DNA from: Bemisia tabaci
Lineage: Eukaryota > Arthropoda > Insecta > Hemiptera > Aleyrodidae
DNA: 64,000 nucleotides
Direction of reading: 5' to 3'
NCBI RefSeq assembly: GCF_918797505.1
Contig: NC_092802.1
Span: 21,411,883 to 21,475,882, forward strand
Shown: one piece after another, positions 22,897-33,686 of the stretch
Position numbering within the stretch: the stretch's first letter is position 1
Layout of the letters: each line of letters opens with the position of its first letter
Notes under the pieces: generated by a model
What the model was told of the DNA's origin: nothing
Databases searched by the model: none
The model's input: the letters and a program-made list of their open reading frames with translations, nothing else
Program-made: the position numbers and the translations under genes

Positions 22897-23135
22897 CACT
22901 TGGAAAAAAAAACAAAAAAAAACACATTGGATCTAGAGTCCAGACTCTTGAAAACATTGACAAGAAAAAATACTCTTGATCCAATCTGATTTTTGCTTGA
23001 ATCAAAACGAAATCCGCTTAAATTAAGAGGCTTGGTTCTTGATTTAAGCTAGATTCTGATTGAATCAAGAATACAATTTCTTGTCGATGTTTTTAAGAGT
23101 CTGGACTCTAGATCCAATGTGTTTTTTTTTCCAGA
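22897..23135. mobile_element. MITE A copy 3
   Basis: CACTTGG-A run, ACACATTGGATCTAGAGTCC at the left and its inverse at the right, ending CCAG. The inner arms are intact. Confidence 0.85.
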
Positions 23136-23506
23136 GCACGATGGTAACTGTAAGATGCTTCCTAAGGTGAGGACCTGTTTAAGGAACGAAAAGGACCTAA
23201 TGAATACGACCTTGAACAACGGAAACGAGATTTCTCGACGAACGTAACCGACTCCTGTCACAGATTTTGGCTCTGGATGGCAACATAGGCGTCTTTTTAA
23301 ATACAGCCGATCGCTCAAGTTACGGCGAGTCTGAGGAGTCGGAGAAGGCAAAGGAAGGGGACTTAAAGGGAGCGCACTTTTATGTAGCTACTTTCGAGAC
23401 CGCTTGCAGGAGAGCTCAGCTTAATCGCTCGGAAATTTAAGCTCGGCGCTGTATTCTGTACTGCATCGCGACGGAGGTTACCTCGTTACTCCCTCGCCGC
23501 GCCGCA

Positions 23507-24170
23507 GCACACAGTGAATCGAGTCTTTGGGAGAGGGCGGACAAAATTTGGAATCTTTAAAAGCTCAAAACTCCGTTTAAACAAAAATTTCAGCTTCTAA
23601 AAGTAGTTTCATGGGTTTTCTCGTGAAATTTCTGATAGGAAGCATCCCTCAAACACGATGGTGCCACTGGTTTTTTCTGAAATCAACTCCCAAACTCAAA
23701 AAAAGCTCTCAAGTTGAGGTCAAAATGGAGGGGATATCCCACCCTACCCTGAGAGTCCACCTCTACATCAACACAAACTATCCATGCAAAGATAGGGAGG
23801 AAATGCATTAGCAGGGTTGCCGTGTTATCAGTTTTGGAGTCCCCCAATTAGGTAAAGTGGCAAACCTGCTAATATATTTGCTCCCTATTTTTGCATGGAG
23901 AGTTTGTCTTGATATAGACAAGGACTCTCAGGATAGCGTGGGATATCCCTTCTATTTTGGCCTCAACTTGAGAGCTTTTTTTTTTAGCTTGGGAGATGAT
24001 TTCAGAGAAAACCAGTGGGACCATCGTGTTTCTCGCGAACTTTTACATAAGAATCAACAGTCAAATCGCAAATCCCTCACACATGCAACATCTCCATTAA
24101 ACATCGAAATTCGCAGTTATAGTCAAAAGTTTCATGCCCGACCTCTTAGATTGACTCGATCCACTGTGCG
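23507..24170. mobile_element. Element K copy 4, carrying M
   Basis: GCACACAGTGAATCGAGTCT left end and GCCCGACCTCTTAGATTGAC to TCGATCCACTGTGCG right end. The middle is replaced by M copy 3 (about 23652-24097). Confidence 0.72.
23652..24097. mobile_element. Element M copy 3 inside K
   Basis: The left arm is truncated, starting AAACACGATGGTGCCACTGG. The right arm ends CACATGCAACATCTCCATT. The centre holds AGGGTTGCCGTG and its inverse. Confidence 0.7.
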
Positions 24171-24236
24171 GTACCGAGCAGGAAAGATGATAGTCGCCGA
24201 GGATGTTAAGTTGTCACAAGCAACTATGTGTACCCT

Positions 24237-24570
24237 CCACTGGATTTTTATCCTTAGTGCCGTCTGTCGGGCCGTCTCCTGTGACCTTGAGTATGCTAGC
24301 TAGTTCTGCAGAAATAATAATAAGAAAAGATACAAGTTCTTATTTCCTCCCTTATTCGACCCTGCGGATTCGCATGGATGGAGGAGTATATTCTTCTGCC
24401 AGGCGGAAAACTCCTCGGGAGGAAAAAATTGGGAATTTGGGAATAAGGGAGTAAATAAGAATGAAATGTATCTTCTTCTTATTATTATTTCTGTAGAACT
24501 AGCTAGCAAACCCAAGGTCACAAGAGACGGTCTAGCGGACGGCACTAAGGATAAAAAAAATTGTGGCTGG
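24237..24570. mobile_element. MITE X with long inverted ends
   Basis: CCACTGGATTTTTATCCTTA and GTGCCGTCTGTCGGGCCG pair with the right end CGGACGGCACTAAGGATAAA...GGCTGG. The arms exceed 90 bp and also share GCTAGCTAGTTCT and AATAATAATAAGAA. Confidence 0.78.
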
Positions 24571-24595
24571 ACCAAAATGTCACGGGGCGTAATTT

Positions 24596-24900
24596 CGCGA
24601 ATTACTCGTTTCTCTGACGAAGGAACGTAATTACATTTCAGCGTTGCCGAATTTTCACTCTCAAATTGCATTTTTACTGAGAGAATCTTAGGTACATCTG
24701 ACAGATAATTTCACTGATTTTTTCTTCTAATCTCATGGAAAATGAAAAAAAAAATCAGGAAAATGTCCAATATTTTCCTCAAATCTCCAAACATTTTCCA
24801 AAATTGCATAGTACTGTGCAAAAAAATGAATTGTTTCAGTAAATTTGGCAACTTTGGAATGGAGTTACGTTCCTTCGTTTGAGAAACGACGAATTAGCCA
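24596..24900. mobile_element. MITE W
   Basis: GCGAATTACTCGTTTCTC and GACGAAGGAACGTAA at the left; the inverse TTACGTTCCTTCGTTTGAGA and AACGACGAATTAGCC at the right. About 305 bp, AT-rich core. Confidence 0.7.
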
Positions 24901-26382
24901 GTTCTCTCAAAGAACGGATTTGTAAATCATAGTCTGTGCCCGAAATATCTCTTAAATTAGAGGTGAGTCGGGAAATTTTTGGAAATTTCAGAACTCGAGG
25001 AAACTTGTCATTCTACTCACCATCAATAAAGTTGATCTGAAAAATGTGTTAAGAAGTTTATGGAATGATACATGGAGTTCCTTGATGGGGCGTCAGGGTA
25101 GACTTTAGTTCCTTACTGCGTCAATAAAGGATGTAAAATTACATTTTAATCCAAAAATTTAGCTCAAATAAATCAAGAGAAACTTTGAATAATTGTTTCA
25201 GAGCACTGTGCATTTTTTGCACGGTGAGATTCCTACCACGGTCTTATTTTTTATACCTCCCGCTAGCTTCTTTTTAAAAAATGGTAACACGAGAGCACAA
25301 TGAAAATGTTTAGGCTTATGTACAATTATTCAGTTCATTCAATAAAATATATGATACAAGAAAGTTTATTCCTATTAATTTTTAACTTAAAGACGAATAT
25401 CAAGCTCAAGAAACAGCATCGGACCACGTCACTTGTTATTATGAAAGGTGAGATTGTGTTAATAAAAGCAGAGTGAGAAAAACAGAGATAAATACAAGAC
25501 GGAAAATCAGACCAGAATTGAATCACACCATCCTTCAGACGACAAACGTATGCGCTTAATCGAAAAAAGGAACATGAAATATATACAAAATAATGTCGTT
25601 TACAACTGTGTCCTCTTAAAGATCTATCAGAATAGAGAGTAGAATATAAATCTGTACACAGTGACCTTTCACCATGATACCCAACCATGCCAAGTTTCAA
25701 GGTCAACTTACAATTTTCCGAGGGACGTTAAACCTCGAAAAGCACCTTTTTCGATCCTATGTATCCAATTTTTTGACAGATGCCTGCAATTATAATACAC
25801 ATCAATACGTGAGAAACATTACCGCTTCACAGATGAAAATAAATAAAACTGAATGATTAGATTGAACGGAAAATTTTGCTGAAAGAGGGAATTTGTCCGA
25901 CAAAGAAATTTTGAAATAATCTTCCGGTAAGTATCCTATAAAATGCAAACATGAAAACAAAATAAACTCAGAGAAACCGGAAATAAAACTATAATTTCAT
26001 CGTAAAGGTTTTAATTCATTAAAGTTTATAGGGTTCTGTATGTAACCACAGACATTTTGAATCATGAATTGAGTTTAGTAGAAAACAACCTAAGTTTATT
26101 GGAATCCAAGAGGTACACTATTAGAAATCTTGAAGTAAAATCCAGAGATCAGTCAACTTTGGAGCCAATTTTACTCTTAGAAAATTCCATTGATATGATT
26201 AACTGATTAACGAAAGGAATAAGCTCCGCTGCTGAGTAGAAAGGATTCGCTAAGGAGTGGAGTTCACGCTACAAAAAGAGTCGAGTCCGCTCGTACAGAG
26301 CGAATATCACCTCTTATCCATATCGCTGGAGTTTCTTGGGAGCAGAATAAGTTCGAGAGTCACGATTGCATTCTGAAGGACG
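24901..26382. other. Repeat-poor AT-rich interval
   Basis: A 123-codon minus-strand frame (25335-25706) has Cys/Phe/Ser-rich sequence without a recognised domain. An AATAAA occurs near 25340. It could be UTR or intron. Nothing firmer is visible. Confidence 0.4.
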
Positions 26383-26657
26383 ATTATTGAATCTGATGGA
26401 CAAAGCTACAGAAAAAGAGGACACATTGAAAAAGGAGCAATCCTATTGGTTGAAAAGGGTTTTTATCATAGACTAAGGAGGAAGTCATAGACAAACTATA
26501 AGATTCTTCGAAGGTTGCCGTCAGTCTATACCTCCTTTGTCCATGTGGGTGTTGTGAGTACAATACACTTCTACACCCACTTCTACCGATAGAATCGCAC
26601 GGTTTTCTGCCTCCTTTGTCTATAGCTTCGTCTATCAATTTCAATAATCAGCCGGCA
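26383..26657. mobile_element. MITE T copy 2
   Basis: ATTATTGAATCTGATGGACA and the inverse GTCTATAGCTTCGTCTATCA to TCAATAATCAGCCGGCAG. About 275 bp, non-coding. Confidence 0.75.
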
Positions 26658-26721
26658 GAATTTTTTTTCTGAATTTATGAACAGTGAATGCCGGTCATTA
26701 AAGTTGTGGACAAAACTCATT

Positions 26722-26847
26722 TGAACGTATTTCTGAAAAACGGAACTATGTGTATTAAGACATGAGCTCTGTGACCCATAAGAATACATGCATAACAGGG
26801 CTCACGTCATAGTGCACATAGTTCCGTTTGGCAGAAATACGTCCATT
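26722..26847. mobile_element. MITE J copy 3
   Basis: GAACGTATTTCTGAAAAACG and the inverse GTTTGGCAGAAATACGTCC. The loop has CATGAGCTCTGTGACCCATA. It lies just right of T copy 2. Confidence 0.8.
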
Positions 26848-27014
26848 TTACAGCCGTATTCGGCCTGTTTTCCCGATTTCCAAACATTTATTGGCCGTTT
26901 GAGAGAAAGAAGCATGCGACAGTTCTCCTGACAACTTCTCAGAACATTAAAAGTGGCATGGATGCACACATTTAAATAATGACCGACCGTTGACAAACTC
27001 TGACGCTTGCCTGT

Positions 27015-27139
27015 TCTGCCGTGTTACCACAAAAAGTAGTAAGTGCGTTTTGGTATGAGCCTCAAGATACATAAGAGCATGTGCTAAGCGTGGCTCAAAT
27101 AATAACGCACTTTCTGCTCAGTTGCGTGACACGGCAGTG
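27015..27139. mobile_element. J-like foldback with CTGCCGTGT tips
   Basis: CTGCCGTGTTACCAC and the inverse GTTGCGTGACACGGCAG enclose AAGTGCGTTTTGGTATGAGC and its complement. It has the architecture of J but G-like outer tips. Confidence 0.6.
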
Positions 27140-27498
27140 TTGCTATAGGTGATCATAGCGATTTAGATTAAATCGTATGACTAAGCGGCTATATTTAATG
27201 GTAAGCTGCAGGACCAGTGACTCGTCCGCAAAGTCGCGTCACTCACGGTAAAAAACTCCTGAAAAGCTGTCAAATGTCACCAACGACACGGGGCTATTAT
27301 CCCGGGCATGGAGATGAGATTAACATCACACCGTGGAACGTGGATTTCTCATGATCTTCGATCTGTAAGCTCGGGAGCATTCCCGTTGTTTCGAGGTTTT
27401 GATTATTTGGAAGGGGGTCTCTAGTATTCAGGGGGCTTTATTCGTCATAAAATTACGATATACGTTTTGAGAAGACCCAGGGTTGCCAAATTTCAAAA

Positions 27499-27781
27499 TT
27501 CCTATAAATTGTAATTTCCAAAGGGACATGCATGAATAAAACTTATTCGATCTCTATCAGCAGAAAAAAGAGACACGGCAAAGAGAGACAAAGAGACCCT
27601 CCACTATCATGACGGTGGTGAAAGCTTTTACTTTCGGAGCTCAAGCATTCAACTGTTGTCTCACCTAATAGATGGATGTTGAACAACGTGTTCGGGATTT
27701 AGTTTTTTTCAAAATTCTTAAAAATTGTAATTTCCAAAGGGACATGAATACAACTTATTCGTTCTCTATCAGCAGAAAAAA
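27499..27781 (+). repeat. About 70-bp direct repeat across the FF boundary
   Basis: AATTGTAATTTCCAAAGGGA to CTCTATCAGCAGAAAAAAG occurs at 27499-27571 and, with small changes, at 27712-27781. Confidence 0.75.
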
Positions 27782-28052
27782 GTAAATTTTATCGATAAAT
27801 GTAAGTTTTCAAAAAAGTGTTACATTATTTCTAGTGCTGGCTACATTCCACATACCGAGAAACTTGTTTAGCTCATTACGTCACTTGAAGCTCATCATCC
27901 ACCTCGAGTACTTACATCCACCTAGGAGGTAGGTCAACAGCCGGAAAAAGGATGAAGACTGTTGCTCCCATATAATTGTCCATAAGGAAGTGTTAAATCT
28001 CCGAAAGTAAAAGTTTTTACCTATCACAAAGAGACCAGTGGAGGGTCTTTTT
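27590..28052. mobile_element. Foldback FF
   Basis: AAGAGACCCTCCACT and AGCTTTTACTTTCGGAG at the left pair with CTCCGAAAGTAAAAGTTTTT and AGTGGAGGGTCTTT at the right. It contains a 70-bp segment that also lies just outside the element (27499-27571). Confidence 0.6.
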
Positions 28053-28153
28053 ATTTCTGGGCACGCTGAGTGAGATTAGAACTTCAAGTTTCTTCTCCAA
28101 AAATTTCAGGAGAGTAAACAAACCTATATTTGTGTTGTGAAATTCAATGAACT

Positions 28154-28378
28154 CACTGGAAAAAAAACACATTGGATCTCGAGTCCAGACTCTTGAAAAC
28201 ATTGACAAGAAAAAGGACTCTTGATTCAATCAGATTTAAGCAAATCAAAAGGAAATCCGCTCAAATTAAGAGGCTTGGTTCTTGATTTAAGCTTAAATCT
28301 GATTGAATCAAGTATATTTTTTCTTGTCGATGTTTTTAAGAGTCTGGACTCTAGATCTAATGTGTTTTATTTCCAGTG
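28154..28378. mobile_element. MITE A copy 4
   Basis: CACTGGAAAAAAAACACATT to ...CCAGTG. The central AAATTAAGAGGCTTGG and both inner arms are present. Differences from other copies are a few percent. Confidence 0.88.
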
Positions 28379-28683
28379 CTCGTTCTTGAACCGACCATCA
28401 ATCCGATTCTTCAGGAAGAGTGTTGGCAGCGCTGTTCCAAAGTTCAGCGCTCATCCACGGTCCTCCGGATTCCGGATCTGAGAACCGGTGTCCGCTCGTT
28501 GTTAGATGATGGTCGGGCCTATATTCGGGCCTAAATTCACCGGCTTGCTTCTAATCGCCGTTGTATTCGTCGTGTTATAGCATGCTTCCCAGCCTAATGG
28601 TCGCTGACCCTCCAAGCTCGACCAGAAAATGGATCGAGCTGAGCAGACATGTAACAAGTCGCACGAAGTTTTTATGGGGACAT

Positions 28684-29190
28684 ACTGCCATGCTACACGG
28701 AGAAAAAAACCTCATGCGTGGGACCCGAAGTTTAGGTCATATGGATCCCTGAAGTTTTCAGATTGAGCATCTGAACACTTTAGGTCTAGCTGTCGAGGTT
28801 CGGATTACACATCTGAAACTTCAGTTCTTACATCTGAAGTACTTCCGATGTGAAAACCGAAGTTTTTCGGATGTGAAAACCGAAGTACTTCAGATGTAAG
28901 AACTGAGGTTTCAGATGTGTGAGCCGAACCTCGACAGCTAGACCTAAAGTGATCAGATGCTCAATCTGAAAACTTCAGAGATCCATATGACCTAAACTTC
29001 GGGTCCCACGCACGAGGTTTTTTCTCCGTGTGAGGAAGAACGCTGTATGCGCCTTCAGACATAGCCATGTTTTTTTCAATAAAACAGGACTTTCCTGAGA
29101 AACCAATAAATATTTTTTCACTAATTTTTTACAGATTATATATTCAGACTAGTTGTACTTGAAATCGTTAATAACTCAACTTTTTCAAAA
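28684..29190. mobile_element. Element G left half, broken by F copy 2
   Basis: ACTGCCATGCTA stops at 28695 and resumes after F as TGAGGAAGAACGCTGTATGC at 29031. No matching right terminus is seen afterwards, so the copy is 3'-truncated. The right limit given is approximate. Confidence 0.55.
28696..29030. mobile_element. MITE F copy 2 (near-perfect palindrome)
   Basis: CACGGAGAAAAAAACCTCAT to the inverted end ...TTTTTTCTCCGTG, about 335 bp. The arms match almost base for base through GGGACCCGAAGTTTAGGTCA. It is inserted at TA in a G element (TA left, TG right). Confidence 0.82.
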
Positions 29191-31117
29191 ACTGCACTTA
29201 TGCGCCTTGTCCTCCAATCCCCGTAAATGGACCACATTTTGCAATTGGGAACTATAAATTCTGACTCAGTTTAGAAACAACGTATATACCATTAGTTTTC
29301 CGGTGCACACGAGTGGTTTAACGGATGAGCCAGGAATGGTAGTTCCTAATTTCAAAAAATGTAGCCCAAATGTCGGTTTTTTCCCCTTACTGTGAGGAGG
29401 CCTTCACTGGAAAAAAAAAAAACACATTGTATCTAGAGTCCAGACTCTTAAAAACAACGACAAGAAAAAATACTCTTGATTCAATTGGATTCTTGCTTAA
29501 ATCAAGAACCAAGCCTCTTAATTTGAGCGGATTTCCTTTTGATTTAAGAAAAAATATGATTGAATCAAGAGTATTTTTTCTTGTCAATGTTTTCAACACT
29601 CTACACTGAAAAAAAAGTAGTTAGCGTTGAGAACTAATTTGGTAAGTTCTCGCCAAGTAGAATCAAAATTAGGCTTCAGAACTAATTTATTGTACTGAAG
29701 CACCAATCAATTCGCTTCATACGCTGACTTGACTTTACTAGAGCGCGAACCAGAATTTGAAAACAGCACTAGCTGTAAAATTAGCGCTGTGGTAAGACAA
29801 ATTCACCTTCGGGTCAAACTAATTCGCCCTCAACACTAACTGCCACATTGTCCGTTACATTTATTTAGTTTCGAAAAAGTGGCGTCGGTACAACAGCCTC
29901 AATCGCGTCAGCTCGTGAAAATCAATTAAAATGTGAAATTTCGGGCTCGTTTGACAATGTAAATACTCCCGGTATGATTTACAGTGTCCTCTCTTTCTTG
30001 AAAACGTTCGAAAGCAACATAAATAAACCTGTTAAGGTTAGAAATCGTCTGTTCGATACAAAACGTAAACAAGCATGATATTCGTTGGAGTCGTCAATCT
30101 TCTATATTAAATTGCGATTAAAGCGTTCCGCGTTCAGTTTATATTTTACGAAAATCTGTGAACTTACTGCTTACTTCTATAGTTCGTGTTCTCCCGTAAT
30201 TTCAAAAGAATATCTCAAGTGTTCGGACGAGATATGTTTATTCAGGAGTGAACAGATTGGCCCAGATATTCCGGACCACATTTCACCAAAAACTGCTGTT
30301 TGTCAAACCGCCGTCAACACCTACCAAGCGGCGAGTAGGCCTTCGGCCGTGCTCGGCAATCTTCGTAGCCAATCAGGTTGCCGTCCGTAATCTCGAAGAA
30401 GGTTCGGCTCCTGCTCCTACAACCCTACACTTTTCGAATTATGGCATTCTTCGGCCTGATTCTCTTTTCCTCTTTTCCGTAATTAATAACAATAAAAAAT
30501 GCATATAGTCATTACTTAGCGGCACCTTGTCCAATTTGTGCCTAGAGCCTCTGCAACTTTGCAAATTTGGACGTTACCTTTTGAACATTTCATCCCTTCC
30601 CTTTGAATACACTTCACATACCTATCACACGGGATTTTTATCTGCATATTTACTTGGCTTTATTTGCAAAGGATCTTTTAAGAAGTAAATTCTTTCGATA
30701 ACTTATTGGGGATGGTCAAGTTACCAATTAGAGCCCACCATTCCATGCCATTATTATTACAGGACAAGGTTTCTTACCTAAAAAGTGGGCACCGTGAGAA
30801 AAATAGATAACCACAGTATTTGGACCGCGTTTAAACAGAAAGGAACCAAGGCACATCAGCTGTTGCCAAATGTAATTGGCTAATTTCATTTTTTACATGA
30901 AAACAGTTGTGCGGATTTTCGTGCAAATTTCAGTGAATTTTCTCCATAGTACGAAACAAATTCCTGGACATTTTCTAAGGGATCCGCACAAACATTTGAT
31001 TACATTTCATTTAGCCACGGCTCGTGGCGCCACGCAACAAAAATTGTTGCGTTTAGCCACAAGTCATAGGTGCTGTGTGGCTAAATGAAACATTCAAAAT
31101 GAGTGTGGCTAAATGCA

Positions 31118-31146
31118 ACAAATTTTGTTGCGTGGCGCCACGCAAC
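31118..31146. repeat. Perfect palindrome with GGCGCC core in D
   Basis: The sequence TTTTGTTGCGTGGCGCC followed by its exact complement forms a 28-bp perfect hairpin. It recurs, inverted, in the right arm of D (about 31888-31915). Flanking TTTAGCCACA blocks add further symmetry. Confidence 0.75.
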
Positions 31147-31305
31147 AAAAATTGTTGCATTTAGCTACAGATTAGTGAGATAGATTTGAGTTGACTCATG
31201 AATACTAAGGGTAATCTTCTAGGCGAAGCATATTAGATTAGGTAAATTTAGACAGCCACAATTCAACATATTGTTAGCGAGGCCCACGTCGCGTCGCATC
31301 GGACC

Positions 31306-31400
31306 TGACCTAACCTAACCTAACCTAACCTAACCTAACCTAACCTAACCTAACCTAACCTAACATAACCTAACATAACCTAACATAACCTAACCTAACC
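31306..31400. repeat. Interstitial telomere-type array (CCTAA)n
   Basis: About 19 head-to-tail copies of the pentamer TAACC, the complement of the insect telomere motif TTAGG, with three TAACATAACC variants near the right end. It lies in the centre of foldback D, well away from a chromosome end as far as the flanks show. Confidence 0.9.
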
Positions 31401-31412
31401 TCAGGTGGATTA

Positions 31413-31561
31413 GGCCCTGTGGCGCTGGGCCCGGATTTTTTCATGCGCTACTGAGCGACGCGGGCCTCGCTACCCGATGCGCGCCCGTAATTCAGGCGAT
31501 AGGCAATCGTGAGTTGTGGCGCTCGGCCCTGTGGCGCTGGGCCCGGATTTTTTCATGCGCT
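31413..31561 (+). repeat. 37-bp direct repeat in D, 112 bp apart
   Basis: A block beginning GGCCCTGTGGCGCTGGGCCC and ending TTTTTTCATGCGCT occurs at 31413-31449 and again at 31525-31561, apparently identical. The intervening GC-rich sequence separates it from the adjacent TTAGG array. Confidence 0.85.
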
Positions 31562-33686
31562 GGTGCGTGGTGCCACGCTCGAAAGTTTATCAAAGTTGGT
31601 TGGGCAGTTTTTTACGAAAGTCAAAGATGAGCGGAAAGTCAACTGTAATCAGAACTTTGTGGCAGGTTGCACCAGCACTTAAGCGGTTTTAAACATAAGG
31701 GAAATTTGAGGATTTTGCAGGGGTGTGGCGCCACACTCTGTGGCGCTGTGTCCGAATTTTAGCCGAGATCCGAGCGTGGCGCCAAGATCTGTGGCTCATT
31801 GCACCGTAGCCCTGTTGGCTGCGGTGCAATGAGCCACAGATAACTCAGATCACACATAACTTCTGTGGCTAAATGCAACATTTTTTGTTGCGTGGCGCCA
31901 CGCAACAAAATTTGTTGCATTTAGCCACACTCATTTTGAATGTTTCATTTAGCCACACAGCACCTATAACTTGTGGCTAAACGCAACAATTTTTGTTGCG
32001 TGGCGCCACGAGCCGTGGCTAAATGAACAGATACCAAACATTTTCTTGTAAAAAATTAAATTGCCTGGTTAAAATTGGCAATAGCTGATGTGGCTTGGTT
32101 CCTTTCTGTACGCGGTCATAGAATAAATAGACTACGTTAGGCTCTTCATTCTATGACGCGGTCCATTTGATTCGTGCCTTCAAAAATGAGCTGCTGGTGG
32201 CAGAACCATCTTGGTGATGTTCTTTAGGAATTTTAGACTTTATTCTATTTTTTCAGCAGATGAACCTTACATGGTTACTTGTAAAGTCTTGCCTCATTTT
32301 CCTTGACTTCTACTTAGTTTGATGCCAAAAAACAAGAAAATTCATGCAGAAACATGCCTTAAAGGAGATAGTTCCCCCTCATACTTACTAACAGTATCAG
32401 AGTTCCGACGGAAAAAATTTTGTTTGTCATGGGTAAATACGGTTTCCATGGCTTCTTCAGCTGTTAATAGACAACTATGCGGGTTTGCTGGAGAATTTGG
32501 TGACTGCTAGGATTGTTGATTGGTATCTCCAAAGCCTGGTTGTTATAGCTAAACTTAAAGCATTGGCTTCAACGCAACGCAAAACCAGAACCTTGGAGAG
32601 ACCAGCGAACATCCATGAGAAAGTAAGTGGGGAGCAATCTACCTGGCATTGTACATCCGTCTGGTTTTCACAACTACCGTTACTAGGGATTTAGGATTCA
32701 GATTCGCACATCAACCAGTAAGCTTTTTGTCCAATCATCTTGAGATAGAGGCAGCCATGCAAGGCGCAGCAAGGTAGTCCGATGCTCAAGCCACTTAATC
32801 AACACAAATATTATCCTAACTTACAACATAATGACTTGTTTCTTCTCTAACAATGGAGCTGGAAAATGCTACTTTGAATGCACAAGAAACTTCTTTGGTC
32901 GAGATGAAGAAATGAGTCCGGAACATCTCGACCAGGCACAGGCCGCTTTGTTTACATTAGGAGTCCGGGAGTATCTCGCCGCAATTTCACTTGCAATCAC
33001 CATGAACAGATCAACGGGGTAACTGATATCTGATTTTACGAAAGGGATAAATGATGGACGCGGACGAAAGTTCTTTTGTCGAGGTGAAGAAACGCTAACG
33101 CTGAGAAATTGAGTCTGGAACATCTCGACGAGGTCCGCTTTGTTTATGTCCGGACTATGTCGCCGTTTGTTTGTTTACATTAGGAGCGAGTTTGACACCG
33201 ATGACAGACTTTGGTCTTTGATGAAAATTTGGTCTGGAATATCTGGGCCAAACGCAAAAACCGTTTATTCAGTGTGAACATTCGCTAACGTTTCATGTGT
33301 GAGTGTGTGTCTCTCTAAAGGATAATTCTGTCTACTTGCACATACCTATGGGATATTCCTTTCCTCTGTCGTTCATTTGGAACCGGTCAGTTGATTTTTA
33401 CCTCTAATCTTTTAAGAAATCTTCTTTTCCTGAAAGTATTGTCCAGTTATCATTCGCTAAGCCGTTTTCTCCTCTCTCAGTTTTGAGGTTAGGTTGACCC
33501 AACCCTACCGAATGCGAATTAGAGTAGCGGAATTAGTTTCCAGCACTAATAGTGGTTAGTGTACAGAAACCAAAAATCATGTTTGTCCAAATCACACAAT
33601 TTGAGTTAGTGTATAGAAACCATTTTTAGTCATCTGACGCTAACTCATTTTTTTCAGTGTAGATCCAATGTGGGTTTTTTCCAGTG

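Larger units (their letters stand above)
30822..32164. mobile_element. Element D: large foldback carrying TTAGG repeats
   Basis: Ends GGACCGCGT... and ...ACGCGGTCC, with a shared inner end ACAGAAAGGAACCAAG in inverted orientation. The arms include a repeated TTTAGCCACA/GTTGCGTGGCGCCACGCAAC module (31012-31170, inverted at about 31865-32025). The right end has about 42 extra bases (32122-32163) forming a small CATAGAAT/ATTCTATG hairpin. ATTT (or ATTTG) flanks both sides. C copy 2 shows the pre-insertion site. Confidence 0.8.
30245..33262. mobile_element. Element C copy 1 (9-bp target duplication), carrying D
   Basis: Flanked by the perfect 9-bp repeat GTTTATTCA (30236-30244 and 33263-33271). 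The ends are GGAGTGAACAGATTGGCCC and ...GGGCCAAACGCAAAAACC. About 50 bp of subterminal sequence is inverted, centred on GGCCCAGATATTCC. A second copy (35553-37266) has the same two boundaries and its own 9-bp duplication. The 9-bp size points to Mutator-like elements (inference). No coding capacity was recognised. Confidence 0.85.
29604..33659. mobile_element. Element B: TA-inserting non-autonomous DNA transposon
   Basis: Left tip CACTGAAAAAAAAGTAGTTA and right tip (reverse complement) CACTGAAAAAAATGAGTTAG form imperfect terminal inverted repeats that extend to a shared AGTTAGCGT. It is flanked by TA/TA inside MITE A5. Without the nested element C, B is about 1.04 kb and encodes nothing recognisable. 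Subterminal GTTAGTGTA-AGAAACCA occurs twice near the right end. The TA target suggests a Tc1/mariner-like mobiliser (inference). Confidence 0.78.
29405..33686. mobile_element. MITE A copy 5, split by a 4-kb nested insertion
   Basis: The left part (29405-29603) carries CACTGG followed by A-run, GAGTCCAGACTCTT and the inner A palindrome. The right tip (33660-33686, TAGATCCAATGTG to CCAGTG) resumes exactly where the left part stops. The interruption is element B, bordered by TA on both sides (29602-29603, 33660-33661). Uninterrupted A copies elsewhere in the window (for example 41260-41491) confirm continuity. Confidence 0.85.

Noticed and set aside
22981..23351. Recurring KNTLDLESRLLKTSTRKNTL-like peptides
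   Set aside because: Frames through palindromic MITE A on both strands, not a protein family.
30876..31088. 70-codon frame in element D
   Set aside because: Runs through the inverted TTTAGCCACA module; no domain and not preserved in the opposite arm.
31306..31400. A real chromosome end at the TTAGG array
   Set aside because: Both flanks continue as ordinary transposon D sequence with matching inverted arms, so the array is interstitial.
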